Assembly: GCF_038396675.1 (NCBI RefSeq)
Contig: NC_088920.1
Coordinates: 63,482,501-63,546,500, forward strand
Direction: 5' to 3'
DNA length: 64,000 nt
Origin: Hydra vulgaris
Taxonomy: Eukaryota; Cnidaria; Hydrozoa; Anthoathecata; Hydridae
Shown: positions 38,001-52,619 of the stretch, one piece after another
Position numbering within the stretch: position 1 is the stretch's first letter
How the letters are laid out: each line of letters starts with the position of its first letter
The notes under the pieces: generated by a model
The model's database searches: none
The model's input: the letters and a program-made list of their open reading frames with translations, nothing else
What the model was told of the DNA's origin: nothing
Made by a program: the position numbers and the translations under genes

Positions 38001-38801
38001 CTTTACGTGAATAAAAAATTAAGCGGTTTTGCTTAAATTTTATTCAAGTATAGTTAAATAATTACTCGAAAAAAGCGCCGAGTAAAAGCAATCGGTTTTT
38101 TTTTTATTCACTCTGCCTGATGCATTTTGTTTTGCAAAATATTAATATACTAGCGCTGAAAGTTAAACGCCATAAATCAGAAAATTAAAGAATTTAATTT
38201 GTGAAAGCATAAAAAAGTGAATAAAGAATTGTTTGTTGATTATTTAAAGAATACAGTAATATAATACTTTTTTTTCAAAAGGCCCTTTTAAGATAAAAAG
38301 CTTAAGGGTTATGCGGGATTCCCACATAACCCTTAAGCATAAACCTCTGGAGCCAGCATACCACTGCGGTTTGTCTACAAAAAGCACACATTGTATAACA
38401 CATTGTGTGCTTATAATACATTGTATAATTACAATTAGGGTGACCATTATCCCGGTTTTTTCGCAGGAGAGTGCAGCGCTAAACTTAGTCTTTCAAATTC
38501 AAATTAGTTTAGCGCTGCGCTCTCCTACGTAAAAACCGGGGCTATAGTCACCGTATATACAATGTTATGATATATTGTATATATACGATGTATATATACT
38601 TTTCCGAAGTGTTATACATTGGGAAAGTACTCAATGTGAAAATAAAACAATGTTTTTAACTTTTAAATCCAAGTGAAAATAGTATTTACCTTTACATCCA
38701 TCTGGAGCTTTGCATTTTACCAAAGCACAATTGCATGAGAGTGCCATTGATGTGCAGCAAATAGAGAAAAACAAAAACAAAGCAAAAATGAAATGTTTCA
38801 T
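31331..38801 (-). CDS. Secreted antistasin-type Cys-rich protein, copy B (left arm, intact)
   Basis: Exons, reading leftwards: 38,801-38,690; 36,657-36,511; 36,422-36,333; 36,260-36,171; 35,378-35,235; 31,592-31,523; 31,385-31,331. Lengths 112, 147, 90, 90, 144, 70 and 55 nt equal those of copy A, all introns are GT-AG and phases join (235 residues, stop TAG). Signal peptide MKHFIFALFLFFSICCTSMA; IGFBP-like module (ICGCCDICAQSAGEECG); antistasin-type modules ending CPTCRC, CPTCSC and CKTCTC; tail with CTKDGCCKEH and NCCIHDSTCF. Intron 4 holds the (TATG)n tract; intron 5 holds a LINE and a TA tract; intron 1 holds three palindromic elements. Probable extracellular protease inhibitor (inference from the module). 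Its exons are the same as those of copy C in the right arm. Confidence 0.85.
31984..32067. repeat. (TA)n microsatellite in intron 5 of copy B
   Basis: Pure TA, same intron position as in copies A, C and the pseudogene. Confidence 0.95.
32580..34630 (+). pseudogene. LINE reverse transcriptase in intron 5 of copy B
   Basis: Opposite in strand to the host gene. Motifs in order: LKSLNPNKCTGVDGVHPFLL (32,848-32,910), PPSYRPVSLTSVISKVMERI (33,043-33,100), ISLDMKKAFDSVPHNRL (33,258-33,310), SGVPQGSVLGPFMLIVYIND (33,433-33,492), KMYADDIKLIN (33,520-33,552), EKYLGIMISNDLKWSSQVSY (33,750-33,810), LYTSLVRPYLDYANSVWCPY. The catalytic YADD is intact. Broken by a stop at 33,019, a frameshift near 33,185 and one in the A-run at 33,958-33,970. 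The C-terminal piece ends at 34,330. The 3'UTR carries the GGGGC/GCCCC hairpin (34,574-34,608) and ends in TATTT repeats. 5'-truncated. Mirrored at 48,034-50,084. Confidence 0.85.
34574..34608 (+). repeat. LINE 3'UTR hairpin (left arm)
   Basis: TGGGGCTCGGTGAAATAAGT...CTTCTATTTGCCCCA. Stem TGGGGC/GCCCCA; inner words GGTGA.ATAAG and TCTTCT are shared with the hairpins at 9.6, 29.5 and 57.4 kb. Confidence 0.75.
34631..35234. other. Rest of intron 5, copy B; nothing recognised
   Basis: AT-rich intronic sequence. The open frame at 34,801-35,007 has no recognisable product. Confidence 0.5.
35443..36090. repeat. (TATG)n microsatellite in intron 4 of copy B
   Basis: About 650 bp of GTAT tetranucleotide repeats with a cluster of GTGTGTAT variants at 35,780-35,880. 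Long Met-Tyr-Val-Cys frames on it are artefacts. Absent from the same intron of copy A (6,494-6,619, 126 bp). Confidence 0.95.
37212..37441. mobile_element. Perfect 230-bp palindrome (fold-back MITE, left arm)
   Basis: Two exact 115-bp arms with no loop, beginning TTAGTGTATATATTGCTGTG and centred at 37,326/37,327. If the outer TA is the target duplication it behaves like a Tc1/mariner-type MITE. It lies in intron 1. Copy A has the uninterrupted flank ATACCGTTATTGTATATATT at about 7,244. Identical copy at 45,220-45,449. Confidence 0.85.
37815..38135. mobile_element. Composite inverted-repeat element (left arm)
   Basis: Outer pair AAAGCAGTTGCTTTTACTC / GAGTAAAAGCAATCGGTTTT. Inner pairs of TTCACGTAAA/TTTACGTGAA units. 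GATAATAGCGCTATTATC is a palindrome near the left edge. A non-coding MITE with nested subrepeats; superfamily unknown. Mirrored at about 44,525-44,845. Confidence 0.6.
38299..38338. repeat. Short inverted repeat (left arm)
   Basis: GCTTAAGGGTTATGCGGGA against TCCCACATAACCCTTAAGC with one mismatch. Part of the element-rich first intron of copy B. Confidence 0.75.
38437..38556. mobile_element. MITE with GGTGACC ends (left arm)
   Basis: GGTGACCATTATCCCGG at the left is answered by CCGGGGCTATAGTCACC at the right. Inner arms CAGGAGAGTGCAGCGCTAAACT / AGTTTAGCGCTGCGCTCTCCT are nearly exact. The start TAGGGTGACCA matches the element at 4,106. Mirrored at about 44,104-44,223. Confidence 0.7.
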
Positions 38802-39149
38802 TTCTTTTTTTTATGTGCTTCTAAAAAAAAAGGAATTATTTTAGTTGATTATAGCAATTAATAAAAATGCAAATCTACACGAAATTATTATATCATCAAT
38901 TGAAACTTATGCTTTTTATAAATTACGAAATAGGTTATATTCGAGATAAAATAGAAATAATAAACATAAATTGATATAACTTGTTGAAGTAATTATAAAA
39001 TAACAGTTATATATCGAAATTCGAGTCAAATTTTAAATTCTTATAAATAGTATTTTTACTTTTTTTTAACTTTTAGCAATTTCATTCGTTTATATAACAT
39101 CTGATATACGTAATATATTTGAAATAGATCAATGATACATAATATAGAC

Positions 39150-39566
<417 letters not shown>

Positions 39567-39764
39567 CACACATATATTATATAACACACATATATAATAT
39601 AACATAACATATCTGTAACAGATCTGTAAATAATTCTCTTATACAAGTAACAAGACTTGCTAAAATCTCTTGCTAAAATTTTGTCTAAAATCATCTTTGA
39701 TGTCTTTTTATATAAAAAAAAAGATAAACAATGACCAATATCTTCCTATTTTTATTGTTGATTT

Positions 39765-39975
39765 TCATTTATGATTGGAACAACTTTTATTTATGATTGG
39801 AACAACTATTCATAATAACGTAAGTCCGTTGAAAATAAATTACCTGAACTATTTTTATTACAATATCTAGTTTTTTGTTATTAGAACAACTTAACGACTA
39901 TTTATAATAACGTAAAGCCGTTGAAAATAAATTACCTAGACTATAATCATTACAATATCTATTTTTAAATATATT
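39765..39975. repeat. Tandem duplication in the 5' flank of copy B
   Basis: Two roughly 100-bp units each contain ATAACGTAAnnCCGTTGAAA and AATAAATTACCT and TACAATATCTA. One such unit is present near 8,808-8,870 upstream of copy A. Mirrored at about 42,685-42,895. Confidence 0.65.
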
Positions 39976-41120
39976 CGCCATTCAAATCTAAAAATCTTTT
40001 TGTTTTTTTATATTAAAATAGCTATGAATTTGTGGCAGCTATACATGTTACCAACGGTTTTGCGTTGGCGAGTTATTAGTAACGACTAACATAAATGGGA
40101 GGGGCGATTTTCCATATTTTGCTGCTTATATTTAGGAAATTATCTAGTAATAATAGAATTTAAAAATACCAAAAGATGCATTGCTTCAATAGTTGCTTTA
40201 AGGGGCAACTACACTCTAAATTTTTCAAAATTAAATTTTTTTTTTAACTAGTATAGATCAAAGTTTTATGCAGATTTTTAAACTGTAAAAAAAAAAACAA
40301 TATGTTTCTCAATAAGTTTTTGTCTAACATTTGTTGTTTAAATCCTAATTTGAGAAAAAAAGGTCATAGTATCGCGCATAGCAACGGAGGAATGCACTTT
40401 ATTTGTGCTTTTTCAGAACTTCTGTTTCAAATACAGATTAAGATTGATGTCCTATTTGCTAACTAATATTCTGTTTCTGATCATATGTAGATTTATATAT
40501 ATATATATAATTCTAAAAAATGGTTATATCAAGTTGTCAAAGCTTATTTATACAAAAACATAAACAAAAATATAAAAAAGCTAATGTGGGAGCATTTGAA
40601 ACGACATAAATATTATTATTGGTTTAAGTCAATTATTTAAGTTTATGAAAAACTTAAATTGAAACTAGACCACTTTACTTTAGCCGGTTACAGACTTATA
40701 AACAAGAAGTTAATAGAGATATCATCATTTAGGACGAGTGAAAGTTTTAGGGTTAAACCTAAGTTTTTATGATTTCAGCACTTATCAAAAAGCAATAAGT
40801 CAAAAAAATATGCAGGGAATACCTTGAACCTGGTAGTTTTCAAAATAACTTTTCAAAAGTTCATGTTTTTTTTTAGTTTAATTTTAAAAACATCACTTTA
40901 TTAAGAATTTATTTTTTGTTTTGCGTTTTCCAAGACTTCGCATTTCAAGCACGCCATAAATAAAATCTCAAAAACTATAAATGCCGTCATGATGAAATTT
41001 ACAGGGATTGTTCATTTTATCAACATTTGTGATATGAGTTGAGTAGAATTTCTAATTAAGCAATGAATGCTTTGTTTGATCTCAATGATCTGTAGTAATA
41101 GAAAAAGTTTTTAAAAATAT
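39976..41120. other. Inner end of the left arm; no gene recognised
   Basis: Unassigned AT-rich sequence up to the palindrome centre. The last 157 bp (from 40,964) no longer match the right arm exactly: an unrelated stretch, then about 110 bp at roughly 85 percent identity. Confidence 0.5.
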
Positions 41121-41520
41121 TAGGCCGTATTCCAGTGGACACAAGTACGTTCATTCATTTTTGTACATACAAAAATGAATTGTACATTCATTTTTGTAGA
41201 TACAAAACTCGTATTTTTATAATAATTTTAGTTCAAAATGTAACTCGTAATTTTAGTTCAAAATGTAACTCGTAATTTTAGTTCAAAAATCGATGTATAA
41301 TTCAATTTCGTTAAAAATATTTAAAAAAAATCTAAACGATGGTAGGGAGCGCTAGACACTTACGAGTATACATTTATGAACTTAAAAAATGATCGAGTTA
41401 CATTTTGAACTAAAATTATTATAAAAATACGAGTTTTGTATCTACAAAAATGAATGTACAATTCATTTTTGTATGTACAAAAATGAATGAACGTACTTGT
41501 GTCCACTGGAATACGGCCTA
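41121..41520. mobile_element. MITE at the palindrome centre, 127-bp inverted ends
   Basis: Perfect 127-bp inverted repeats at 41,121-41,247 and 41,394-41,520, beginning TAGGCCGTATTCCAGTGGAC. A 146-bp unsymmetric middle contains a small tandem of TAATTTTAGTTCAAAATGTA. With TA as the target duplication it resembles a Tc1/mariner-type MITE. It forms the spacer between the two giant arms. Confidence 0.85.
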
Positions 41521-43510
<1,990 letters not shown>

Positions 43511-43828
43511 GTCTATATTATGTATCATTGATCTATTTCAAATATATTACGTATATCAGATGTTATATAAACGAATGAAATTTCTATAAGTTAAAAAAAA
43601 CTAAAAATACTATTTATAAGAATTTAAAATTTGACTCGAATTTCGATATATAACTGTTATTTTATAATTACTTCAACAAGTTATATCAATTTATGTTTAT
43701 TATTTCTATTTTATCTCGAATATAACCTATTTCGTAATTTATAAAAAGCATAAGTTTCAATTGATGATATAATAATTTCGTGTAGATTTGCATTTTTATT
43801 AATTGCTATAATCAACTAAAATAATTCC

Positions 43829-43839
43829 TTTTTTTTTAG
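43829..43839 (+). promoter_or_regulatory. Candidate splice acceptor upstream of the copy C start
   Basis: TTTTTTTTTAG ends 19 nt before the ATG at 43,859, with the mirror before copy B at 38,821-38,831. A T-run plus AG so close to the start fits spliced-leader addition as known in Hydra. Confidence 0.4.
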
Positions 43840-43858
43840 AAGCACATAAAAAAAAGAA

Positions 43859-46800
43859 ATGAAACATTTCATTTTTGCTTTGTTTTTGTTTTTCTCTATT
43901 TGCTGCACATCAATGGCACTCTCATGCAATTGTGCTTTGGTAAAATGCAAAGCTCCAGATGGATGTAAAGGTAAATACTATTTTCACTTGGATTTAAAAG
44001 TTAAAAACATTGTTTTATTTTCACATTGAGTACTTTCCCAATGTATAACACTTCGGAAAAGTATATATACATCGTATATATACAATATATCATAACATTG
44101 TATATACGGTGACTATAGCCCCGGTTTTTACGTAGGAGAGCGCAGCGCTAAACTAATTTGAATTTGAAAGACTAAGTTTAGCGCTGCACTCTCCTGCGAA
44201 AAAACCGGGATAATGGTCACCCTAATTGTAATTATACAATGTATTATAAGCACACAATGTGTTATACAATGTGTGCTTTTTGTAGACAAACCGCAGTGGT
44301 ATGCTGGCTCCAGAGGTTTATGCTTAAGGGTTATGTGGGAATCCCGCATAACCCTTAAGCTTTTTATCTTAAAAGGGCCTTTTGAAAAAAAAGTATTATA
44401 TTACTGTATTCTTTAAATAATCAACAAACAATTCTTTATTCACTTTTTTATGCTTTCACAAATTAAATTCTTTAATTTTCTGATTTATGGCGTTTAACTT
44501 TCAGCGCTAGTATATTAATATTTTGCAAAACAAAATGCATCAGGCAGAGTGAATAAAAAAAAAACCGATTGCTTTTACTCGGCGCTTTTTTCGAGTAATT
44601 ATTTAACTATACTTGAATAAAATTTAAGCAAAACCGCTTAATTTTTTATTCACGTAAAGTTAAGCAATTTGCTCAAGAAACGTTAATTGCTCAGCTTTAC
44701 GTGAATAAAAATCTCAGCGATTTTGTCAAATTTTATTTACGTGAAGCTGAACTGAGTAAAAGCAACTGCTTTTTCTATTCATCGGGCTAGCCTGATGATA
44801 GAATAGATAATAGCGCTATTATCTAGCATCGGCCTCAAAAATAATTTAAAAAAATATTTGTTATTACGCGACAAAAAATAGATTAGCCAAGATTACAAGA
44901 TTAGTTTTAACGACTGTAATAAATAAAGCTAAAATATCGCGACGTTCAAATGGGAATTTGCGATTCTGAAATTACTTAATTAAGGGAAATTTAACTATTA
45001 AAAAAATTTTAATGTATTATAAAAATATTGCTCGTAAAATTAAATGCTTTCTGGGCATTTGTTTTAAATTTTTCATTTTTGTATACACATTTGATATTCG
45101 TTTTAAATGTTTTCATTTTTAAGCAATAATGTTAATGCTGTTAAAATCAGTTCTCTTTTTAACGCAAAGTAACGCTAATTAGTTTACACTAAGTTACATA
45201 CTGTTATAAAACGAAACCTTAGTGTATATATTGCTGTGGCGTGCTGGTTCAAAAAGCTTGTGTAGAATTTTTCTAAAATGGATTATTTATGCGGGATTTT
45301 ACCATATAAGATTGATTAAGAGTTCATTAATATATATTAATGAACTCTTAATCAATCTTATATGGTAAAATCCCGCATAAATAATCCATTTTAGAAAAAT
45401 TCTACACAAGCTTTTTGAACCAGCACGCCACAGCAATATATACACTAACGGTATTCTATAAAAAAAAAATTTGCTTTGGCAAATCTATGCGATTAAAAAT
45501 TGTTTGCATATAAAGCCTATCGCCTGCGGTAATTACGAATTTCCTAGCAGTATTTTCTTGTATTCAATAAAATATTGTTTGTCACGTAATGGAAACTTTA
45601 TAAATGAATGATCGATAAGGTAAAAATCTAAAAGTGATCTAATCAAATTTTTACGGCGAAATGTTGTTTTTGAGTTTTTTAATCAATGGTTCTAATTTAA
45701 GGGATAAAGCCTGATAATTAATTATTACACATAAATGGAAAAGAATATGCAAAAATAAATTAAAATTTGCAAGCGAGGCTATTGTGTCTTAAAAAGCTTT
45801 TAACTAATTCTTAAAAGAATTGATCAATTATTAAGCGAAGTTCTATTTTTGTAGGAACGAAAATTTGAGAATATTTTTTATAAAAGCATTGGTATTATGT
45901 TGTTTATCAAATCGAAGATATTAAAACCAATTATATTCTCAAAGAAAAAGAGGAAATGTTCTATTTAAAAATGTATATTAGTTTATTTCTTTTCCTTAAT
46001 AGCCGGAATAGTCAAAGACATTTGTGGTTGTTGTGATATTTGTGCTCAGTCCGCTGGTGAAGAATGCGGAGAGGTGATGTTTGATATTAAAAAATGCGGC
46101 GACCAGCTGGAATGCGTCAAAAAGAACAATACAGACTTAATGGGAATATGTATAAACTGTTATTCATTTTATTTCTATAAAATGTATTTTATTAAAAAAA
46201 TTTCTAACAAGCGAAATAATAATAATTTTTTATGAAGGTCGACCAAAATGCGGACCAAAGTGCAAAATGTTTTGCCCAAATGGGTATGTACTTGACGGAA
46301 ATGGATGCCCTACTTGTCGTTGTAATAGTAAGATATTTTTTTTTTATATGTAATGAAAAAATAAAATAAATATGATAAAAAATATTTTTTTTCTCAAAGG
46401 TCAACCAACATGTGGCCCAGTATGTATGATTTACTGTGAAAACGGAAACGTTCTTGACGAAAGAGGGTGTCCGACATGTAGTTGCTACAGTAAAAAGATG
46501 TTTCAGTATTTTAAATAAATTATCAAAATAAGCTTAAACATATATACAGCTTGATACATACGTGCATACACACATCCATACATACATACATACATACATA
46601 CATACATACATACATACATACATACATACATACATACATACATACATACATACATACATACATACATACATACATACATACATACATACATACATACATA
46701 CATACATACATACATACATACATACATACATACATACATACATACATACATACATACATACATACATACATACATACATACATACATACACACTTACACA

Positions 46801-49800
46801 CATACACACATACACACATACATACATACATACATACATCCATACACACATACACACATACACACATACACACATACACACATACACACATACATACATA
46901 CATACATACATACATACATACATACATACATACATACATACATACATACATACATACATACATACATACATACATACATACATACATACATACATACATA
47001 CATACATACATACATACATACATACATACATACATACATACATACATACATACATACATACATACATTCATACATACATACATACATACATACATACATA
47101 CATACATACATACATACATACATACATACATACATACATACATACATACATACATACATACATACATACATACATACATACATACATACATACATACATA
47201 CATACATACGTACATACATATTAAATTGATATTGTATTAATAGAAAATATTTATATATAAATTTTTATGAAAAATATTTATATAGAAATACCAAAATGCC
47301 TGGCTAATCTATACTCAGTCAAAGATGAAACATTTAAACTAAAATGTCCAAATAATGGATGCCCATTTATCAAATGTGCTTACGGACAAGTACTTGATCA
47401 AAATGGTTGCAAGACATGTACCTGTAGAAGTAAGAAATAAAAAATAATCGTTTACTTAATTATTTAAATTTAATTTAAAATAAAATTAATTTATTAGATT
47501 TAAATAAAAGTTAATTTAATTTAATAATAAAAATTAATTTTAATGATAAGGTCATTATTAAACTCGGCAAAAGTATCATATGTTTTGTTTTTCTTAAAAT
47601 TAAAAACTATTTATTCATAGAATATTTTGACAGTTTTTTATTAATTTTGTTTTGTTTTGGCAAATAAAAATTTTGACTTATTAACAAAGTTTATCCAATC
47701 GGCGCATCTAGTTTTTTTCGGAATTAAAACCACGCGTTTGTCACGATCCTGCCGTAAACCAAAAACACGTGTATATTATAGGCAGTTTTACTCAAGTTTA
47801 ACTCTTGTATTTTGTGGTTTTAAAGTCAGTTTCAAATTTTGCATGCTTTTATCAGTAAGTTAATAATAATAGTTAATTTCACGAAATGAAAACCATTTTT
47901 GACACGTATTAATCTTTTTGTTTTAGAAGGTTTTAAACACGCAACAGAAACCAAGCGTAACTTTTTTCTGAGTTTTTTTTTTTTGTTGTTCATTGTTTAT
48001 TTTGTTGTTTAATTTATAAACAGTTTCGAAGCAAATAAATAAAAATAAATATTGGTGGGGCAAATAGAAGACTTATTTCACCGAGCCCCATTCTCACGTA
48101 ATTACAAAAACCCTAATATTTAAATGTCTATAGTTAACAAACTGTTTATTAAAAAAAAATAGAAAAGTAAAATAGATAACAATTTGTTGTCATTTAAAGA
48201 ATAATTTAAAGAATCAAAATTAAGAAAAGAGTAAGATCAAGTTATTTATTTTTATTGATTTATTTAATAATAACTGTGTACATGTACAATGACAATTTAC
48301 GGAGCCTAGGTAATCTAGGCTTTAACAGCCAATTTATGTTAAAAATAAGTCCGACTTTGATTTAAGTTGTTTAAGTGTTTTAGAATCTACAATGTTTTGA
48401 TCTAAATTATTCCAGCTGTTAATAACACGGTTTGTTAAGAAATAGTACCTCTTTGGATTTTTAATTAATTGTCTATGAAACCTCATATTGTGACCTCTCG
48501 TATTCGAAGTTATTAAATCTGGTGGGTATTCCAATGTTAAGTTATCTATTTATTTTACAATTTTGAAAAGTTGGATTAAGTCATTACGTTCGCGTCTTTT
48601 TTCAAGAGTCATTAATTTAAAGTAGGTTAGTCTACTTTCATAGTTTTTCCCTTGAAGACATTTTGTTCGTGTTGCTTTGCGTTGTATCGATTCAATTTTT
48701 TTTTTTTATCTTGTTCTAAGTAAGGACACCACACTGAATTTGCATAGTCTAGATACGGTCTTACAAGAGAGGTGTACAACAATTTAGATGCGTTTATGTC
48801 TAAGTTTTTAAATGAATGTTTTATTATTCCTAACATTTTATTAGCTTTACCAGACGCATAACTAACTTGACTAGACCATTTTAAGTCGTTTGAAATCATA
48901 ATTCCTAAATATTTTTCAATTTGTGTTTCTGGTAGTTCAACTGTATTTAGCACTGAATCATACATTGTGTATATATGCCTAGTTTTTTCGCTACCTATGT
49001 GCATGCGTTTACATTTGCTGACATTAAATTTTAATAGCCATAATTGTGACCATGTCATTAATTTGTTTAGATCTGTTTGAGCCTTTTCTATATCAGAAAA
49101 TGATCTAATTATGTTAATTAGTTTAATATCATCAGCATACATTTTACAGTTCGTTGATAACTCATTCGGTAAGTCGTTTATATAAACAATAAGCATAAAC
49201 GGACCCAAGACAGACCCTTGCGGTACTCCACTTGTAACTGCAGACCAATTTGAAAATCCGCCGTTGCAGACGACACGTTGCACTCTGTTACTTACGAAAT
49301 TTTTGCACCATCTAACTGCTTTTTTGTTAAATCCATAACTTTTTAGTTTAAGACACAATCTGTTGTGAGGCACGGAATCGAAAGCTTTTTTCATATCTAG
49401 GGAAATGATATCTTCTTGTAAATTATCTTCCATTGCTTGAGTTATTAGATCCATAGATTCTATAAGGTTTGTACAACAGTTTTTTTTTTAGAAAATCCAT
49501 GTTGTTCTTTAGTCAAGAGATTGTTATTTTCTAAGTGCGACATAAATGTAGCTTTTAAGATACGTTCCATTACTTTACTTATAACTGAAGTAAGTGATAC
49601 TGGTCGATAACTTGGTGGTTCCGATTTATCTCCATTTTTAAATCATGGTGTTATATTAGCATTTAACCACATCGATGGAATTATTCCAGTGTCATACGAT
49701 TTATTAAAAATAAGTGATAAAGGAAGTGAGAACGCATCTGCGCAACACTTTAAAAGAAATGGGTGAACTCCATCTACTCCTGTACATTTATTTGGATTTA

Positions 49801-50594
49801 GTGACTTCAGGATTATATAAACTCTGTCCGGTGAAAATGTAGGGTCATCACAAATAATGTTTGTCCTATTTTTAAAGAATGGCATATTGTCACTAATTTC
49901 ATTGGTGAAAACAGAGCTAAAATAGTTATTTCAGGAATGCGCTATTGATAAATAATTTGTTTCAAGTTTGCCGTTTACATTTAATGCGTTAATTCCTTCT
50001 TTAACTTTTGATTTTTTGTTTATATACGCATAAATTGCTTTTGGGTTTTTTATAACGTTTAAGGCGATGATTTTTTTTCATATAATTTAATTTGGTTCTT
50101 AATTTATTTATTTTTTTACTTTATTTCTAATTGATTTGTATTCTAATACATTAGTTAGTAAGAAAAAATTAATAAGATATTATCATTTGCTTAAAACTTA
50201 AAAATTTAAACTAAGATTTAAAAAGAAAAAAGTAAATAAATTAATATACACCATAGAAATAACCTAAATATACTAGTATACTTCATAGAAATAATGTAAA
50301 TAAATTAGCAAACGCCACGAAGGAAATGCCATAATCAAGGTAATAAAAAAAAAATGTTGATACACTCAGTGACATATTTTTTGTATTAATTATATGTTGT
50401 ATTTGAGTTTTAACTAAAAAAAGTCATTTAAAATCGGATATATTAAAATCCATAAGTAAGAATGCCTGTTTTGATTCATTTTTAAACTGCTCTATACTAG
50501 TTTTATGTGTATTTGGGAAACATTTTTTGTGTATTTACAATCTTGGGTAGGTAGTTGGCTGGGTAGTTGACTAATCGAATAGCAATAGTAATAG

Positions 50595-50674
<80 letters not shown>

Positions 50675-51333
50675 GTATATATTTGTTGTTGTTTTTATTG
50701 ATGTTTTGTAAAGTACAGAATCAAGTTTACTAAATTAGTAATTTTTTATACTTTAATGTATAGACTTTAGTCTATAGAGTTTTTAGTAGAATATATTTTA
50801 TGAACAAACCCAGACCATTAAAAAATTTGTTTAAATTGGATGAGATTTTATTAAACCGTTTTTAGTAAACCGTTTGTTTACCCATGTAGAAAAAACAAGT
50901 GTTAGGCAAAATCAGGCAGTTTTTATTCTTCATGATATGAAAGTCTTTTGAATACTTTGTCAGCGTGAAATTTTAGTTGTTTTATAAATATTATAAGTTA
51001 ATATTAGTTTACTAATGTAATGATTAGTTCACATTTGTAATTTTAGTAAATAATTTCATATTTTTATTTAGCTTTACCTGCTTCGTGCACCAAAGATGGA
51101 TGTTGTAAAGAACATACCCGTTTTTGCAACAAAAACAACAAGTAAATTAAAGTTTTCAAAATAATAATTCTGTGAAAGTTAAAAAATAATTATTTTTTAC
51201 TAATGAATTTATGATTTTATTTTTAAAATCCTTTTAAGCATCTGTTTAACTAATTTAATATTTTAAACTAATTTTCAGTTGTTGTATCCACGATTCAACA
51301 TGCTTTTCAAAACCCGGTTGGTACAGAAGCTAG
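43859..51333 (+). CDS. Secreted antistasin-type Cys-rich protein, copy C (right arm, intact)
   Basis: Exons: 43,859-43,970; 46,003-46,149; 46,238-46,327; 46,400-46,489; 47,286-47,429; 51,072-51,141; 51,279-51,333. Every boundary is GT-AG and phases join (phase 1 for introns 1-5, phase 2 for intron 6), giving 235 residues. Signal peptide about 1-21; IGFBP-like module about 22-86 (GCC motif ICGCCDICA); antistasin-type modules about 87-116, 117-146 and 147-194; Cys-rich tail about 195-235 ending KPGWYRS. The third module has an N-terminal extension (IPKCLANLYSVKDETFKLKC). If exon 6 were read through its donor it would stop 1 codon later (218 residues), but exon 7 preserves CC..C in copy A as well, which supports splicing. 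Divergent partner of copy B, 5,057 bp apart. Confidence 0.85.
44104..44223. mobile_element. MITE with GGTGACC ends (right arm)
   Basis: Mirror of 38,437-38,556; same inverted ends and inner arms. Confidence 0.7.
44525..44845. mobile_element. Composite inverted-repeat element (right arm)
   Basis: Mirror of 37,815-38,135. Confidence 0.6.
45220..45449. mobile_element. Perfect 230-bp palindrome (right arm)
   Basis: Mirror of 37,212-37,441. Being itself symmetric it reads the same in both arms, apart from the flanks ACCTTAG (left) and CTAACGG (right), which are exchanged as expected. Confidence 0.85.
46560..47219. repeat. (CATA)n microsatellite in intron 4 of copy C
   Basis: Mirror of the (TATG)n tract. 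Carries one CATTCATA variant (47,066) not seen in the left arm, one of the few differences in the conversion tract. Confidence 0.95.
48034..50084 (-). pseudogene. LINE reverse transcriptase in intron 5 of copy C
   Basis: Mirror of 32,580-34,630, with the same stop, frameshifts and intact YADD (49,110-49,145). 3'UTR hairpin at 48,056-48,090. Antisense to the host gene. The shared defects show both copies descend from one insertion that preceded the arm duplication or was spread by conversion. Confidence 0.85.
50596..50680. repeat. (TA)n microsatellite in intron 5 of copy C
   Basis: Mirror of 31,984-32,067. Confidence 0.95.
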
Positions 51334-52071
51334 TCGGTATGACGATTTTCAAACGCATAATTTTTTGGGAAATGGTATAAATCACAAGTGTTAAAACCAT
51401 ATTTTTCTATATGTAAAAAAAAGAAAGGTATATAATAATAAAAAATTCCTCTTTTTTTTGTATAAATCAATATCGTTACTTAGAAAAGTTCAAGCGCAAA
51501 GTAATTGAACCTCCTAAATTATTTAACATCGTAAATAATATGCATTGTGCAAATTCTTCCGAATGCCACAAGCCGTTTCTGAAAATATAATGAAGAGTTG
51601 TTACACATCTGTGTAACGCTAGATTTGTAAAGCACGATAGATTTAAAGCACGCTCGGTTTTAGTTATTAAAACCCACAAAAATCTTGCGCGCTAGTGTTT
51701 TTAAGTAATCAACCAACCAAACCAGGGTAATTACCAAACAAAAACTAGACCTTTTCTAGAGCAATGAAAAACTTTATTTGGTAACTAAAATAATGTATAA
51801 TAATGATAGCTATTACCTCTGTTTGATATAAAGCTTAATCGACAAAGAAAAAATATAGATGACCATCTTCAATATTTTTTCTTTGTTGATTATGCTTTAT
51901 AGAAGCTACTTTGATTCCCTTTTTACTAAGAATGTTTTCTTGATCTTTCATTAAACTCAAAAGCGGAGAACTAAAATGTTATTATTGCACATCTTAGTAG
52001 ATATTCATAACGAAGACTATCAGGTACTTGTAACAAAAAAAGGTAAACAAAAATCACAAATTGACATTAAC
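51334..52071. other. 3' flank of copy C; no gene
   Basis: Mirror of 30,593-31,330. The small palindromic pair lies at about 51,830-51,890. Confidence 0.45.
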
Positions 52072-52270
52072 CATGAGCAGTCGTAGCGCTGTGGTTAGCG
52101 CGCTTTCCTCAGAAACAAGCGACCCGTGGTTCAGCGCTACTTCTGGGCAAGTTTAATAACATTTGCAAGGGAGGAGGCGTGAATCTCCTTTCAAACTTTG
52201 CTCCACGGTGCTCTGTGATTAGACCGTAACGACTTCTTGGGGCACCTAAAATAACGAAAAAAAAAAAGTG
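52072..52270 (+). mobile_element. tRNA-derived SINE (right arm)
   Basis: Mirror of 30,394-30,592: GTCGTAGCGCTGTGGTTAGC head, B-box-like GTGGTTCAGCGC, A-rich end at about 52,257-52,268. Confidence 0.65.
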
Positions 52271-52619
52271 AAACGTGAAGAACTTTAAATAACACCAGAG
52301 CTAATTATGACAAATAGAATACTTTTGTGATCATAATTAATATAAACTGTTACGCAACTGTCTCAAATCTTTACGCATAGATTTGAGACAATTAGGGGTA
52401 TTAGAAGATATTGTAAAGCTTGTAAAAAGTGAAGAAATAAATAAAACTAGAGCAGCTTCAATAGAGAGTGGAAAGCTGAAAAACAACTTTTAAAATATAT
52501 CAAATAGACAAAAGATTATATAATTGAAATTTCAATTAGACAAAATATTATATAATTGAATTTTCAATTGGACATAAGATTATATAACTGACTCCCTTTA
52601 CCCACAAAGCACCACTTCA

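Noticed and set aside
38244-38532. Frames of 67 and 73 codons on opposite strands, repeated in the other arm
   Set aside because: They coincide with the MITE inverted repeats in intron 1; identity between arms reflects the palindrome, not coding constraint.
41121-41520. Whole palindrome explained as a single-molecule read fold-back artefact
   Set aside because: Such an artefact would make the arms equally similar everywhere; here the outer 2 kb and the inner 150 bp differ and one arm has a private LINE. Not excluded by sequence alone, hence listed as a check.
51122-51145. Stop codon TAA directly after CNKNNK as the end of the antistasin-type protein
   Set aside because: The TAA overlaps a consensus donor AA|GTAAAT. 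The spliced product reads into an exon with CC..C that is conserved in copy A at 5,481-5,535.
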